Source: an uncultured Williamsia sp.
GTDB lineage: Bacteria; Actinomycetota; Actinomycetes; Mycobacteriales; Mycobacteriaceae
NCBI RefSeq assembly: GCF_947494875.1
Contig: NZ_CANLWM010000001.1
Span: 124,001 to 188,000, forward strand
Length of the DNA stretch: 64,000 nucleotides
Reading direction: 5' to 3'
Position 1 is the first letter of the stretch. The number at the start of each line of letters is the position of its first letter. Below are positions 40,587 to 48,864 of the stretch, in pieces. Under the pieces are notes generated by a model, which was given only the letters and a program-made list of their open reading frames with translations, did not search any database and was not told the DNA's origin. A program made the translations under genes and the position numbers.

Positions 40587-41975
40587 GTGCCTGTGTCGTC
40601 ACACAACGGGGTGTCCCTGCTCGACGGATGGTTCCCGCTCACCCTGCAGATCGTCTCGGTGGTCCTGCTCGTCGCGGCGATCGGTTGGCGGACCCGCCGC
40701 TGGCGCTTCGTCTGGGTGCCGGTGTCCGTCGTCATCGCTGTGATCGGCGCACTGCTGGTGCACCTCTACTTCGACTCGCAGGGTCTGGCGACCGACCCCG
40801 CGCCCTGGCAGCTCTGGATCTGGGTGGGCGTGACGGTCGGCGCGGTGGCGGTGCTGGTCGTCGGGTTCCGCAGCGCGCGGTGGTGGCGGCGCGGTGTCGC
40901 CGTGCTCGCCGTCGTCGCGGCCGCCCTGACGACAACGGTCGTGCTGAACCAGTGGGTCGGCTACTACCCGACGCTGGCCGCCGCGTGGGGCGGGATCACC
41001 GCCGGGCCACTCCCCGACCAGGTCTCCGCCGACCACCTCGCGGCGATGCGGGACACGAACCGGACGACCGGCGCCGTCGTCCCGATCACCACCACCGACG
41101 ACGTCAGCCATTTCGCGCATCGCACCGAGTACGTCTACCTGCCGCCGGCGTGGTTCCGCGGTGCGACGCCCCCCACCCTCCCGGTGGTGATGATGATCGC
41201 GGGCGAGTTCAACACCCCCGCCGACTGGGTGCGGACGGGCAACGCGATCCCGATCGTCGACAAGTACGCCGCAGCCCACGGCGGCGTCGCGCCCGTGCTC
41301 GTGTTCGTCGACGCCGGAGGGTCGTTCAACAACGACACCGAATGCGTGAACGGGCCCCGCGGCAACGTCGCCACCCACCTCACCGACGAGGTCCGCCCCG
41401 CGGTGATCTCCCGCTTCCACACGTCGTCGGCCGCGGCGAACTGGGGCATCGTCGGGTGGTCGATGGGCGGCACCTGTTCGGTCGACTTGACGGTGATGCA
41501 CCCGGACCTGTTCAGCTCCTACGTCGACATCGCCGGCGACGCGGCACCCGTCGCCGGGACGAAGCAGCAGACGATCGATCGACTCTTCGGTGGGAACGCC
41601 GCTGCCTACGCGTCGTTCGACCCGGCGACGGTGATGCAGAAGCACGGCCCGTACGTCGGTGTGTCCGCGCGGTACGAGGAAGCCGAACAGTCCGGCATGC
41701 CCCGGTGGCACGGGCAGCACGTCGGCGGCCACCACCGCCCGCCGGGCGGGTGGAAACCCCCGTCCCAGGGCGGCGCGGGACTCGGCGGTCGCGGCGACGG
41801 CGGCTCGGCGAACCAGGGGCAGGAGGCCGTCCAATTGTGCGCCGAGAACCGCGCGGTGGGCATCAGCTGCACCATCGACAACCGGCCCGGCCGGCACTCG
41901 TGGCAGTTCGCGTCGACGTCGTTCGAGGACTCGCTGCCCTGGCTGGCGCAGGAGATCGGCATCAGCACGGTCTGA
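40587..41975 (+). CDS. Membrane-anchored antigen-85-like esterase
   Basis: The 462-residue protein begins at GTG 40587 (a second GTG lies two codons on). Residues about 15-120 contain three transmembrane helices, then an alpha/beta hydrolase faces the outside: TEYVYLPPAWF, PVVMMIAGEFN, FVDAGGSFNNDTEC, nucleophile S292 in GWSMGGTCSVD and H437 in RPGRHSWQF. Residues about 370-412 are a His/Gly/Pro-rich insert not usual in the family. Related membrane-tethered esterases occur in mycolata; mycolyl or acyl transfer is possible but unproven. Confidence 0.85.
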   Translation: MPVSSHNGVSLLDGWFPLTLQIVSVVLLVAAIGWRTRRWRFVWVPVSVVIAVIGALLVHLYFDSQGLATDPAPWQLWIWVGVTVGAVAVLVVGFRSARWWRRGVAVLAVVAAALTTTVVLNQWVGYYPTLAAAWGGITAGPLPDQVSADHLAAMRDTNRTTGAVVPITTTDDVSHFAHRTEYVYLPPAWFRGATPPTLPVVMMIAGEFNTPADWVRTGNAIPIVDKYAAAHGGVAPVLVFVDAGGSFNNDTECVNGPRGNVATHLTDEVRPAVISRFHTSSAAANWGIVGWSMGGTCSVDLTVMHPDLFSSYVDIAGDAAPVAGTKQQTIDRLFGGNAAAYASFDPATVMQKHGPYVGVSARYEEAEQSGMPRWHGQHVGGHHRPPGGWKPPSQGGAGLGGRGDGGSANQGQEAVQLCAENRAVGISCTIDNRPGRHSWQFASTSFEDSLPWLAQEIGISTV

Positions 41976-41979
41976 CAGC

Positions 41980-42618
41980 TCACTCTCCGGAGCGGTGCAG
42001 GGTCGCGAGGTGGAGGACGGCACCGCTCATGAACTCCGCCGCCAACCGCGACGCCGCAGTGGGATCCGCCTGCGACACGAGGAGCGCCTCCCGCGCGGAG
42101 TAGACCGACGCGCCGACGAGCATCGCGGCGATCTGTCGCAGCACGGCCGAGGTGGGCTCTACGCCCGTCCGCGCGGCGAGGCGCCCGACGATCCGGTCGA
42201 CCACGGAGTCGGTGAAGCGTTGCGCCGCCTGGCCTCCGGGGCCTCGATGGGTGTCGTCGACGATGAGCCGGAACCCGTGCGGACGCATCCGGGCGTAGTC
42301 GAAGAACGCGACGACGTCGGCCGTCACCTCGTCGGCGATCGAGTCCGACTCCGCCCGCGTGTACGCGTCGAAGAGGAACTCGCGAGCCGCCGCGATCTCG
42401 CGGTCGAGGCAGCTGCGGTAGAGGCCCGCCTTGTCGCCGAAGTGCTTGTAGATGGTCGGCTTGCTGGTGTGCGCGCGGCTCGCGATCTCGACGAGAGGCG
42501 CGCCGTCGTAACCCGACTCGGCGAACACCTCGGCCGCCGCGGTGAGCACCTGCTCGCGGGGGATCGGCGCCGGACCTGGCCTTTTCCGGCGGGACGACGG
42601 CTCGGGCACGGCTGACAC
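41980..42618 (-). CDS. TetR family transcriptional repressor
   Basis: The 212-residue regulator has a TetR N-terminal HTH (REQVLTAAAEVFAESGYDGAPLVEIA ... TSKPTIYKHFGDKAGL) and a helical ligand domain. The GTG at 42618 is 35 nt from the divergent serine hydrolase gene, so it probably controls that gene and itself. Convergent with the esterase, 4 nt apart. Confidence 0.9.
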   Translation of the reverse strand: MSAVPEPSSRRKRPGPAPIPREQVLTAAAEVFAESGYDGAPLVEIASRAHTSKPTIYKHFGDKAGLYRSCLDREIAAAREFLFDAYTRAESDSIADEVTADVVAFFDYARMRPHGFRLIVDDTHRGPGGQAAQRFTDSVVDRIVGRLAARTGVEPTSAVLRQIAAMLVGASVYSAREALLVSQADPTAASRLAAEFMSGAVLHLATLHRSGE

Positions 42619-42653
42619 TGTACGCAGGCAGACTCGTGTGCTAACTGTTTACC

Positions 42654-44066
42654 GTGCGGTCAAGTGTTTCAGGTCACAGCAGGTGGACGACGGTCGTGAT
42701 CGGTGTGCTGTGCGCCTTGGTGGCGGCGCTCGCCGCGCCGGTCGCCTCCGCGGAGCCCACACCGGCACTGCGGTCATGCTCGGTCCCGACCGGGGCCGCG
42801 GACCCGCAGACCGCGACCCCCGCCCAGGTGGGCATCGACGCAGCCACGCTGCGCACCGCCATCGCGTTCGCGTCGTCACGGTTGCGGACCAACATCCAGA
42901 TCTATCGGAACAACTGCCTCGTCGGCCAGGGACCGTTCAACCCGGCGACCGACCGCGTGCCCTGGAACCTGTGGAGCGGCACGAAGTCCGTCGTGTCGAT
43001 GGTCGCGGGCGTCGCCTACAGCGAGGGACGCCTGCGACTCGACGCACCGATCGGCGACTACCTGCCCGCGGGCCTCGGTGACGCCGCGCATCGCGCGATC
43101 ACCGTGCGGGATCTGCTGACCCAGACCTCGGGACTGAAGCAGTCGATCGTCAGCGAGGGGATACCGGCCGCACTCGACCTCGACATCAACGTGGTGAAAC
43201 AGGCTCTGGCACTGCCGATCCTGCACCACCCCGGCACGTTCTTCGAGTACGGCCAACACAACGGTGACCTGCTCGCCTACGTCGTCGGCCGCGCCGTCGG
43301 CGAAGACGTCCAGCGCTACGCCCAGGAGAAGCTGTTCGGACCCGTCGGCATCGGTCCGCACGACTGGTTCTGGAACCGTGACCGCAGCGGGAACACCTAC
43401 GGGTATGCGTTCCTCTACATGCCCCCGGACGATTTCGCCCGACTCGGCCTGTTGATGCTCAACCGCGGGGAATGGAACGGGCGCAGGGTGGTCGCCGCGG
43501 ACTACGTCGACCAGGCGCGCACCCCGACGGCGACGAACCCGTGCTACGGCTACCTGTTCTGGCTCAACCGCGGACCGTGCACGGGACCGTCGATCCCGTC
43601 CCGGCAGACCATCGACGTCGCGCCGTTCCAGGGTCTGCCGTCCGACACCTACGCGATGGTCGGTCTGGCGCAACAGAACAACTTCATCCTGCCGAGCCTG
43701 GGGATCCTGGTGAGTTGGACGGGCGCGTTCGGCGACGTCTCCCCCGACCCGATCACGACGCTCAGCGGAAGCCTGAACAGCGAGCTGTACCACAGCTTCC
43801 TGCGGCTGTTCGCGGCGTCGGTGACGTCCCCGCGCCTCCCCGACCCGGGCCCGTACCGGCCGACGTTCAACCTCACGGTCGATCCCGATCAGTTCGTCGA
43901 CCCGTCGGTCGCCCTCGGTGCGTTCGGTCTCGGCCCGTACGCACCGGCCGGGTGCACCATCACCCGCTGCGGCTCGACACCGCTACGCGCGCCACTCCAG
44001 GGCAACCCGGGATGCTTTGCCCTGGCCTGCCTCCCCGTCCCTGGTGCGCCACAGCGTCCTCGGTGA
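42654..44066 (+). CDS. Secreted serine hydrolase, beta-lactamase/PBP-C-like
   Basis: The 470-residue exported protein has a signal peptide ending near residue 33 (ASA). The catalytic S-x2-K is S108-G-T-K111 in NLWSGTKSVVS. The second motif, usually Y-x-N, reads FEYGQHNG. Further landmarks are TVRDLLTQTSGL, DDFARLGLLMLNRGEW. The family includes esterases, D-aminopeptidases and penicillin-binding proteins; resistance is not implied. It is divergent from a TetR repressor. The tail after residue 400 is Pro-rich with Cys pairs. Confidence 0.88.
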   Translation: MRSSVSGHSRWTTVVIGVLCALVAALAAPVASAEPTPALRSCSVPTGAADPQTATPAQVGIDAATLRTAIAFASSRLRTNIQIYRNNCLVGQGPFNPATDRVPWNLWSGTKSVVSMVAGVAYSEGRLRLDAPIGDYLPAGLGDAAHRAITVRDLLTQTSGLKQSIVSEGIPAALDLDINVVKQALALPILHHPGTFFEYGQHNGDLLAYVVGRAVGEDVQRYAQEKLFGPVGIGPHDWFWNRDRSGNTYGYAFLYMPPDDFARLGLLMLNRGEWNGRRVVAADYVDQARTPTATNPCYGYLFWLNRGPCTGPSIPSRQTIDVAPFQGLPSDTYAMVGLAQQNNFILPSLGILVSWTGAFGDVSPDPITTLSGSLNSELYHSFLRLFAASVTSPRLPDPGPYRPTFNLTVDPDQFVDPSVALGAFGLGPYAPAGCTITRCGSTPLRAPLQGNPGCFALACLPVPGAPQRPR

Positions 44067-44068
44067 CG

Positions 44069-45448
44069 TCAGCCCTGCGCGGCGGCGTCGACCGCGCGCA
44101 GGCTGCGGTCGACGACCGTGAGAACGGCCAGCGCCGCGGCGACGACGAGCATGAACACCGCCAGCTCGTGCACACCGGAGGTGGTCGCCCGGGCACCGAA
44201 GAAGGCCCCGCTCGCAGCCGACGCCAGCATCGCACCGGAGTACATGAACGTGCGCAGCAGACCCGACGACGCACCCATCCGTTCCGGATCGGCCTGGTGG
44301 TACAGCGTGTTCTGTACGGCGAGGTTGATGAGCCCCTGCGGCACGCCGGTGACCGCGGCCGTCACCACCAGGTACCAGAGCGGAGCATCCGTCCACGTCG
44401 AGAGGATCAGTGCGGCGGCGGCCATCTGGGCCACGGCACCGACCAGCAGCTTGCGCCGGATCTGCGGTCGACGACCCGTCGTCACCGACACGACGATCCC
44501 CACGGCGAACGTCGGGAGCAACACGAGACCCGCAGCCGTCGCGGACAGTCCCCGCGTCTCCTGCAGCCACTGCGTGTAGCCGTAGAGATAGCTGTAGGAG
44601 ACCGTCGCCGCCAGGACGGCCCGCACATAGGTCACCACGAGCGGACGGTTGCCGACGAAGACGGCGACGTCGATGAAGGGGTGCGCCACCCTGCGCTCCC
44701 GCATCACGAACGCCGCGCCGACGACGACGGTGACCACGGGCAGCCACAGTCGGTCGACGGACAGGTCCATCAGGAACACCAGGAGCGACAGCACCATCGC
44801 GGTGAACAGGGCCACACCGACCCAGTCCGATCGGGCGCGTGGACCGTCGGGCACCGGGACGGACCGGGGCAGGAACAGCAGCCCGAGGACGAGGATCGCC
44901 AGCCCGAGCGGGATGTTGATCGCGAAGGTCGCACGCCACCCCCCGAGGCCGATGAGGAGTCCACCCAGCGTCGGACCGATCACAGCGATGGTCTGCGTCG
45001 TCACCGACAGGGCCGTCAACACGCCCGCCGGACTCGTCGTCCCGGTGCGCTCCCCCTCCATCCGGATCAGGTACATCGACGCGGGATACGCAGCGCACGT
45101 GCCGATCCCGAGCAGCACACGAGCGAGCACGAGCACCCAGAGGTCGGGGGCCACCACTCCGAGCACCCCCGCGCCGACGGTGCAGAGGGCACCCACGAGA
45201 TAGAGGCGGCGCGGACCGTGCACGTCGATGAGTCGACCCATCACCGGTTGTCCCACCGCGGTGGCCAGGTACAACCCGGACACGAGCCACACCGTCTGCG
45301 AGGCCGGCGCCCCGAGAGCCACGGCGATGGGCACCAGTGCGATCGCGATGATCGACGAGTTGATCGGGTTCAGGATCGACCCGATCATCATCGGTGCCAG
45401 CAGTCGCCGGTCGAATCGTCGCCTCGCCTCGACGGTGTCGGCCGTCAT
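44069..45448 (-). CDS. MFS drug/solute exporter (DHA2-like, 12-14 TM)
   Basis: The 459-residue protein has about 13-14 hydrophobic helices and MFS motif A (GQPVMGRLIDVHGPRRLYL) plus motif C-like PTLGGLLIGLGGWRATFAINIPLG, typical of proton-driven EmrB/DHA2 exporters. The ATG at 45448 overlaps the MarR gene stop by 4 nt, so the two form an operon in which the MarR protein likely represses the pump. Confidence 0.9.
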   Translation of the reverse strand: MTADTVEARRRFDRRLLAPMMIGSILNPINSSIIAIALVPIAVALGAPASQTVWLVSGLYLATAVGQPVMGRLIDVHGPRRLYLVGALCTVGAGVLGVVAPDLWVLVLARVLLGIGTCAAYPASMYLIRMEGERTGTTSPAGVLTALSVTTQTIAVIGPTLGGLLIGLGGWRATFAINIPLGLAILVLGLLFLPRSVPVPDGPRARSDWVGVALFTAMVLSLLVFLMDLSVDRLWLPVVTVVVGAAFVMRERRVAHPFIDVAVFVGNRPLVVTYVRAVLAATVSYSYLYGYTQWLQETRGLSATAAGLVLLPTFAVGIVVSVTTGRRPQIRRKLLVGAVAQMAAAALILSTWTDAPLWYLVVTAAVTGVPQGLINLAVQNTLYHQADPERMGASSGLLRTFMYSGAMLASAASGAFFGARATTSGVHELAVFMLVVAAALAVLTVVDRSLRAVDAAAQG

Positions 45449-45888
45449 CTCGCGACCAGCTTCTCGATCACCCGGGCGGCCTCGATGAGGGTGGCGCACT
45501 CGTCGTCGGACAGCCTCTCGGCGACCGTCTCGGTCAACCACTCCGTCCGGGCGCGGTGGTTGTGGTCGTCGGCGTCGCGCCCGGCCGCGGTCAGCATGAC
45601 GATCTGTCGACGGCCGTCGCCGGGATCGGCGTGTCGCTCCAGCAGACCCACCCGTTCCAGGGCCGCGATCGTCGCGGACATCGACTGCGGCCGGACGTTC
45701 TCCACCTCGGCGAGCCGGGCAGCCGTCGACGCCTCTCCCTTGCCCACCCGGGCCAGCACCGACGCCTGCGCGGGAGTCAGTTCGTCGCCGGTGGACACCT
45801 CCCGCAGACGACGCAGCAACCGACCCACCGCCACGCGGGTGTCCCCCGCGGCACGGAGGGCGAGATCGGAGGCAACAGTGTCGGACAT
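45445..45888 (-). CDS. MarR family transcriptional regulator
   Basis: The 147-residue winged-helix protein has TPAQASVLARVGKGEASTAARLAEVENVRPQSMSAT split by the recognition helix, and the wing GRRQIVMLTAAGRD. The ATG at 45888 has TAGGCT seven nt upstream. It precedes the MFS gene (4-nt overlap) and is divergent from an isochorismatase-like gene. The inverted repeat 45901-45928 is a plausible binding site. Confidence 0.9.
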   Translation of the reverse strand: MSDTVASDLALRAAGDTRVAVGRLLRRLREVSTGDELTPAQASVLARVGKGEASTAARLAEVENVRPQSMSATIAALERVGLLERHADPGDGRRQIVMLTAAGRDADDHNHRARTEWLTETVAERLSDDECATLIEAARVIEKLVAR

Positions 45889-45895
45889 GTTCGAC

Positions 45896-45901
45896 AGCCT
45901 A
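45896..45901 (-). promoter_or_regulatory. -10 element TAGGCT of the MarR-MFS operon (leaderless)
   Basis: TAGGCT, seven nt, then ATG on the minus strand. Confidence 0.45.
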
Positions 45902-45928
45902 GACTGATCAGGTTGTGATGAACAGTCT
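45901..45928. promoter_or_regulatory. Inverted repeat, candidate MarR operator
   Basis: AGACTG and CAGTCT (6-bp perfect arms, 16-nt spacer) lie in the 59-nt divergent gap. They overlap the MarR -10 element and a TTGTGA (45913-45918) that could serve the isochorismatase-like gene. Confidence 0.5.
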
Positions 45929-45947
45929 TGACTGACAAACTGTCCCC

Positions 45948-46505
45948 ATGGCCTCAGCACTCCTCGTCATGGACTTCCAGAACGGCATCGTCGACCGGTT
46001 CGACTCCGCGGCGACACTGGCGAACGCCGTCTCGGCGACGGACGCAGCCCGCGCCGCGGGTGTCCCCGTCGTGTTCGTCCGCGTCGCGTTCCGCCCGGGC
46101 TACCCGGAGGTGGCCGCGACGAATCTGGGCTTCGGCAGGCTGGCGGACGCCGCCGGCGACTCGATGACCGAGTCCGCGCACGGCACGCAGATCCACCCGG
46201 CATTGGCCCCTCGGCCCGACGAGGCGATCGTGACGAAGCGGCGCGTCAGCGCGTTCACCGGCAGCGACCTCGAGGTGCTGCTGCGGGGCCTCGACGCGTC
46301 GGAGATCGTGCTCGCCGGCATCTCCACCAGCGGCGTCGTGCTGTCCACACTCCGACAAGCCGCCGATCTCGACTACCGGATCACGGTGTTGTCCGATGCG
46401 TGCGCCGACACCCAGACCGACGTGCACGAGGTGCTGATGACCTCGGTGTTCCCCCGTCAGGCGACGGTCACGACCACCGCGGACTGGGTGTCGTCACTCT
46501 CCTGA
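45948..46505 (+). CDS. Isochorismatase-like hydrolase, catalytic Cys not conserved
   Basis: The 185-residue cysteine-hydrolase fold protein has the first two triad positions, D9 (LLVMDFQN) and K97 (IVTKRRVSAF). At the third, the usual T-x2-C-V is T127-S-G-V-V, so the nucleophile Cys is absent (Val130). The rest (YRITVLSDACAD, VFPRQATV) fits a recognisable subgroup. Either a non-hydrolytic binding protein or a variant mechanism. It is divergent from MarR. Confidence 0.85.
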   Translation: MASALLVMDFQNGIVDRFDSAATLANAVSATDAARAAGVPVVFVRVAFRPGYPEVAATNLGFGRLADAAGDSMTESAHGTQIHPALAPRPDEAIVTKRRVSAFTGSDLEVLLRGLDASEIVLAGISTSGVVLSTLRQAADLDYRITVLSDACADTQTDVHEVLMTSVFPRQATVTTTADWVSSLS

Positions 46506-47702
46506 CCAGGGCCGGCTCCCGGCCGACAGGCGAAGGATGTTGCCCTGCAGCACATCCCGGTAGATGCGCAGGTTCTCCTCGCCTGCGCGCACCTGCTCGG
46601 TGAGTCGGCGGGTGTTGTCGGCCGAGACCTCGCGCGACCCCGCCCGACCGACGAGCTCGTCGATGCGGTCGTCGATGGTCGCGGTGTGCGCATACTCCTC
46701 GAGCACACGGAGCTCGGCCGCGGCCGACTCGACGACCTCGGCAACGGTCGCCAGAGCCGCCACGCGGTCGACGAGTTCCCGCCACACCGGACGCAGCGAC
46801 TCCTCGCGTCGGGCGATGTGACCGTCGAGGCTGTCGTCGAAGCCCGCGGAGCGGCGCGACGCGTCGAGATCGACACGGATGGCACGCAATGCGATGACAT
46901 CGGCGGCGATCTCGGCCAGCTCAGCGTTCAGGTCGACCTGGCCCCGCTGCAGCGTGAAATGCTCGGAATGCCATGCCGGACACCGCAGCACGCGATCGTA
47001 GAAGCTGCCCGCCGCGAAGAGCATGGTCTCGTACCCGTCGATGAACCGGGAGTCGCTACCGGGTGCAGCGCCCTCGACATCGCCGGCGATCTCGGCGAAC
47101 CACCGTCGGCCTGAGTCCTTTCCGGCTTTCGCGGCGGCGTTCTCGATGGCCCCGGCGACCCGCTCGAGCGCGGCGTTGCCGATGCGACGGACGTACCCGC
47201 CGACATCCGGCGTCGGGGTGTAGGTGAGGCCGATGAACAGGCGCTCCCGGTCGACCGCCTCGAGATGCGTGCCCTCGCGACGCTCGCGCCGGATCGCACG
47301 GACCCCGGTCGCGAACACGCCCTTGCCGCTGACCAGCGTGCGGCGGGCGTCGTCGAGCTTGCGCGCCACGGAGTTCCGGCGTGCCCGGATGACCGCCGCG
47401 ACCACCGACGGTGTCACCGGCGCGTCGGCCTGCTCGTCGAGCGTGGCCACGGTCCGCTGGAGACGACGCAACTCGGCGAACTCGCGCGCGCCCGGCAGCA
47501 TCTGCGACGACGACGGGATCGGGAGGCCTGCCCGCATCCGGGCGAGCACGATCGCTCGGGCGGATGCGTCGAGGTGGCCGGTCGCGATCGCCACGGCCGC
47601 GGCGTCGGACAACTCCGGGTGACGCCCGGGGATCGTCGACCTCTCGCACCAGCGGTGGACGGTGTCCGACGTGACCTGCACGGAGGAGGCGTCGCGGCTC
47701 AT
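46494..47702 (-). CDS. Unknown 402-residue helical protein
   Basis: The first ~60 residues (VTSDTVHRWCERSTIPGRHPELSDAA in two helices) look like a helix-turn-helix or short DNA-binding module; the rest is long, charged and helical with coiled-coil stretches rich in Arg/Glu (e.g. RRERREGTHLEAVDRERLF, AGEENLRIYRDVLQ). No catalytic motif is recognised and no signal peptide. It overlaps the acyltransferase gene upstream by 4 nt and the convergent isochorismatase-like end by 12 nt. A family assignment is not possible for me. Confidence 0.7.
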   Translation of the reverse strand: MSRDASSVQVTSDTVHRWCERSTIPGRHPELSDAAAVAIATGHLDASARAIVLARMRAGLPIPSSSQMLPGAREFAELRRLQRTVATLDEQADAPVTPSVVAAVIRARRNSVARKLDDARRTLVSGKGVFATGVRAIRRERREGTHLEAVDRERLFIGLTYTPTPDVGGYVRRIGNAALERVAGAIENAAAKAGKDSGRRWFAEIAGDVEGAAPGSDSRFIDGYETMLFAAGSFYDRVLRCPAWHSEHFTLQRGQVDLNAELAEIAADVIALRAIRVDLDASRRSAGFDDSLDGHIARREESLRPVWRELVDRVAALATVAEVVESAAAELRVLEEYAHTATIDDRIDELVGRAGSREVSADNTRRLTEQVRAGEENLRIYRDVLQGNILRLSAGSRPWSGE

Positions 47703-48805
47703 CGGGCACTGCTCCTGTCCGGGGTCGGGGTCACCCCCGATGGTACGGATCGGGCCCACCACCAGGCATATGTCGTCCGATGTAGCGCCCATGCGATCGG
47801 GATGGAGACCACAGTCGTGATGATCAGCACCCCGAGCATCGACCCCGTGAACGTCGGATAGCCGAGGAGGTCCATCACCCACACCAGCACGACGAGGTGG
47901 ACCAGGAAGAACTCGTAGGAGATCTCGCCGAGCCACACCGCGACGCGATGGCCGAGCAGTCGGTCGAGGAGGTTCCCCCGCCTCGAGAGCGCCAGTGCAC
48001 CCACGAGGCACGACGCGGTGATCGCGTAGAGCACCGACTTCACGACCGTCGCGCCCGCGGTCGTCGGCGTGATGGTCGGCTCGCCCGCCGCCGACGTCCA
48101 GCTGAGCTGGAACGCCAGCACCGCGACGAGCACCGCCAGCAGCGGATGCACCCGCATGGAGCACTGCGCGGCGACGGCGAGCACCATCCCGCAGGCGAAC
48201 CAGATCACGAAGGCCGGTGGCCACAGGCGGGCGGTCGGGTCGGTGAGTGTGCCGTCGGAGGTGAGAACGGCCCAGATCGGGCTGATCGCACCCACGACCA
48301 CCAACGCCCCGACCACCGCCCACGGTCGCCACCGCCCCCGGCACACGACGCGGACGGTCACCCACGCGATCAGCGGGAGCGCGACGTAGAAGGCGGCCTC
48401 GACCGCCAGACTCCACATCTGTGTGAGACCGACATGCAGGTGACCGAACCCGTAGATCTGGGTCAGCGTCATCGACCGCAGGAAGCCCGACCAGTCGTGT
48501 GCGAGCGTCGCGTCCTGCGTCCGCCACACCGAGAACAGTGCGTAGGTCGCGATCACCGTGACCCAGTACGCGGGCAGGATCCGTCGCACGCGGTGGACCG
48601 CGTAGCGCCGCAGCGACGGACCAGGCCGCCCCTCGGCGAGGGCCCGGACCCACGGCCGGAACAGCAGGAACCCCGACAGCACGAAGAAGATCGCGACACC
48701 GATCTCCAGTCGCGCGGCCATCCGGCCAGGGAGGTCGTCGGTGTAGCCGCCGGTCCAGAACGCGGCGTGCGTCGCGCAGACCGCGAACGCGGCGACCGCA
48801 CGCAA
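47699..48805 (-). CDS. Acyltransferase 3 family membrane protein
   Basis: The protein of at least 368 residues has about ten membrane helices, with FFVLSGFLLFRPW and YAVHRVRRILPAYW, the acyl-acceptor His/Arg region of O-acyltransferases that modify surface sugars or lipids. TTG 48805 is the nearest recognised start. However, the frame continues upstream and encodes the conserved SLTGLRAVAAFAV lead-in, with CTG 48868 overlapping the murF stop as an alternative start. The true start is therefore uncertain. The gene follows murF and precedes the unknown gene. Confidence 0.82.
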   Translation of the reverse strand: MRAVAAFAVCATHAAFWTGGYTDDLPGRMAARLEIGVAIFFVLSGFLLFRPWVRALAEGRPGPSLRRYAVHRVRRILPAYWVTVIATYALFSVWRTQDATLAHDWSGFLRSMTLTQIYGFGHLHVGLTQMWSLAVEAAFYVALPLIAWVTVRVVCRGRWRPWAVVGALVVVGAISPIWAVLTSDGTLTDPTARLWPPAFVIWFACGMVLAVAAQCSMRVHPLLAVLVAVLAFQLSWTSAAGEPTITPTTAGATVVKSVLYAITASCLVGALALSRRGNLLDRLLGHRVAVWLGEISYEFFLVHLVVLVWVMDLLGYPTFTGSMLGVLIITTVVSIPIAWALHRTTYAWWWARSVPSGVTPTPDRSSAR

Positions 48806-48864
48806 CCCGGTGAGCGAGTCCCGGCGGCGTGCGACCGGCGGGTCACGACGGCCTGCGATGGCGG

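Noticed and set aside
42654-44066. Beta-lactamase giving resistance
   Set aside because: The S-x2-K motif is present, but the protein is long and Y-x-N is changed; the family is mostly esterases and peptidases, so resistance is not supported.
43472-45907. Long plus-strand open frame opposite the MFS gene
   Set aside because: Its translation is a charged Arg/His/Asp-rich shadow; the minus strand has a clear exporter and MarR regulator.
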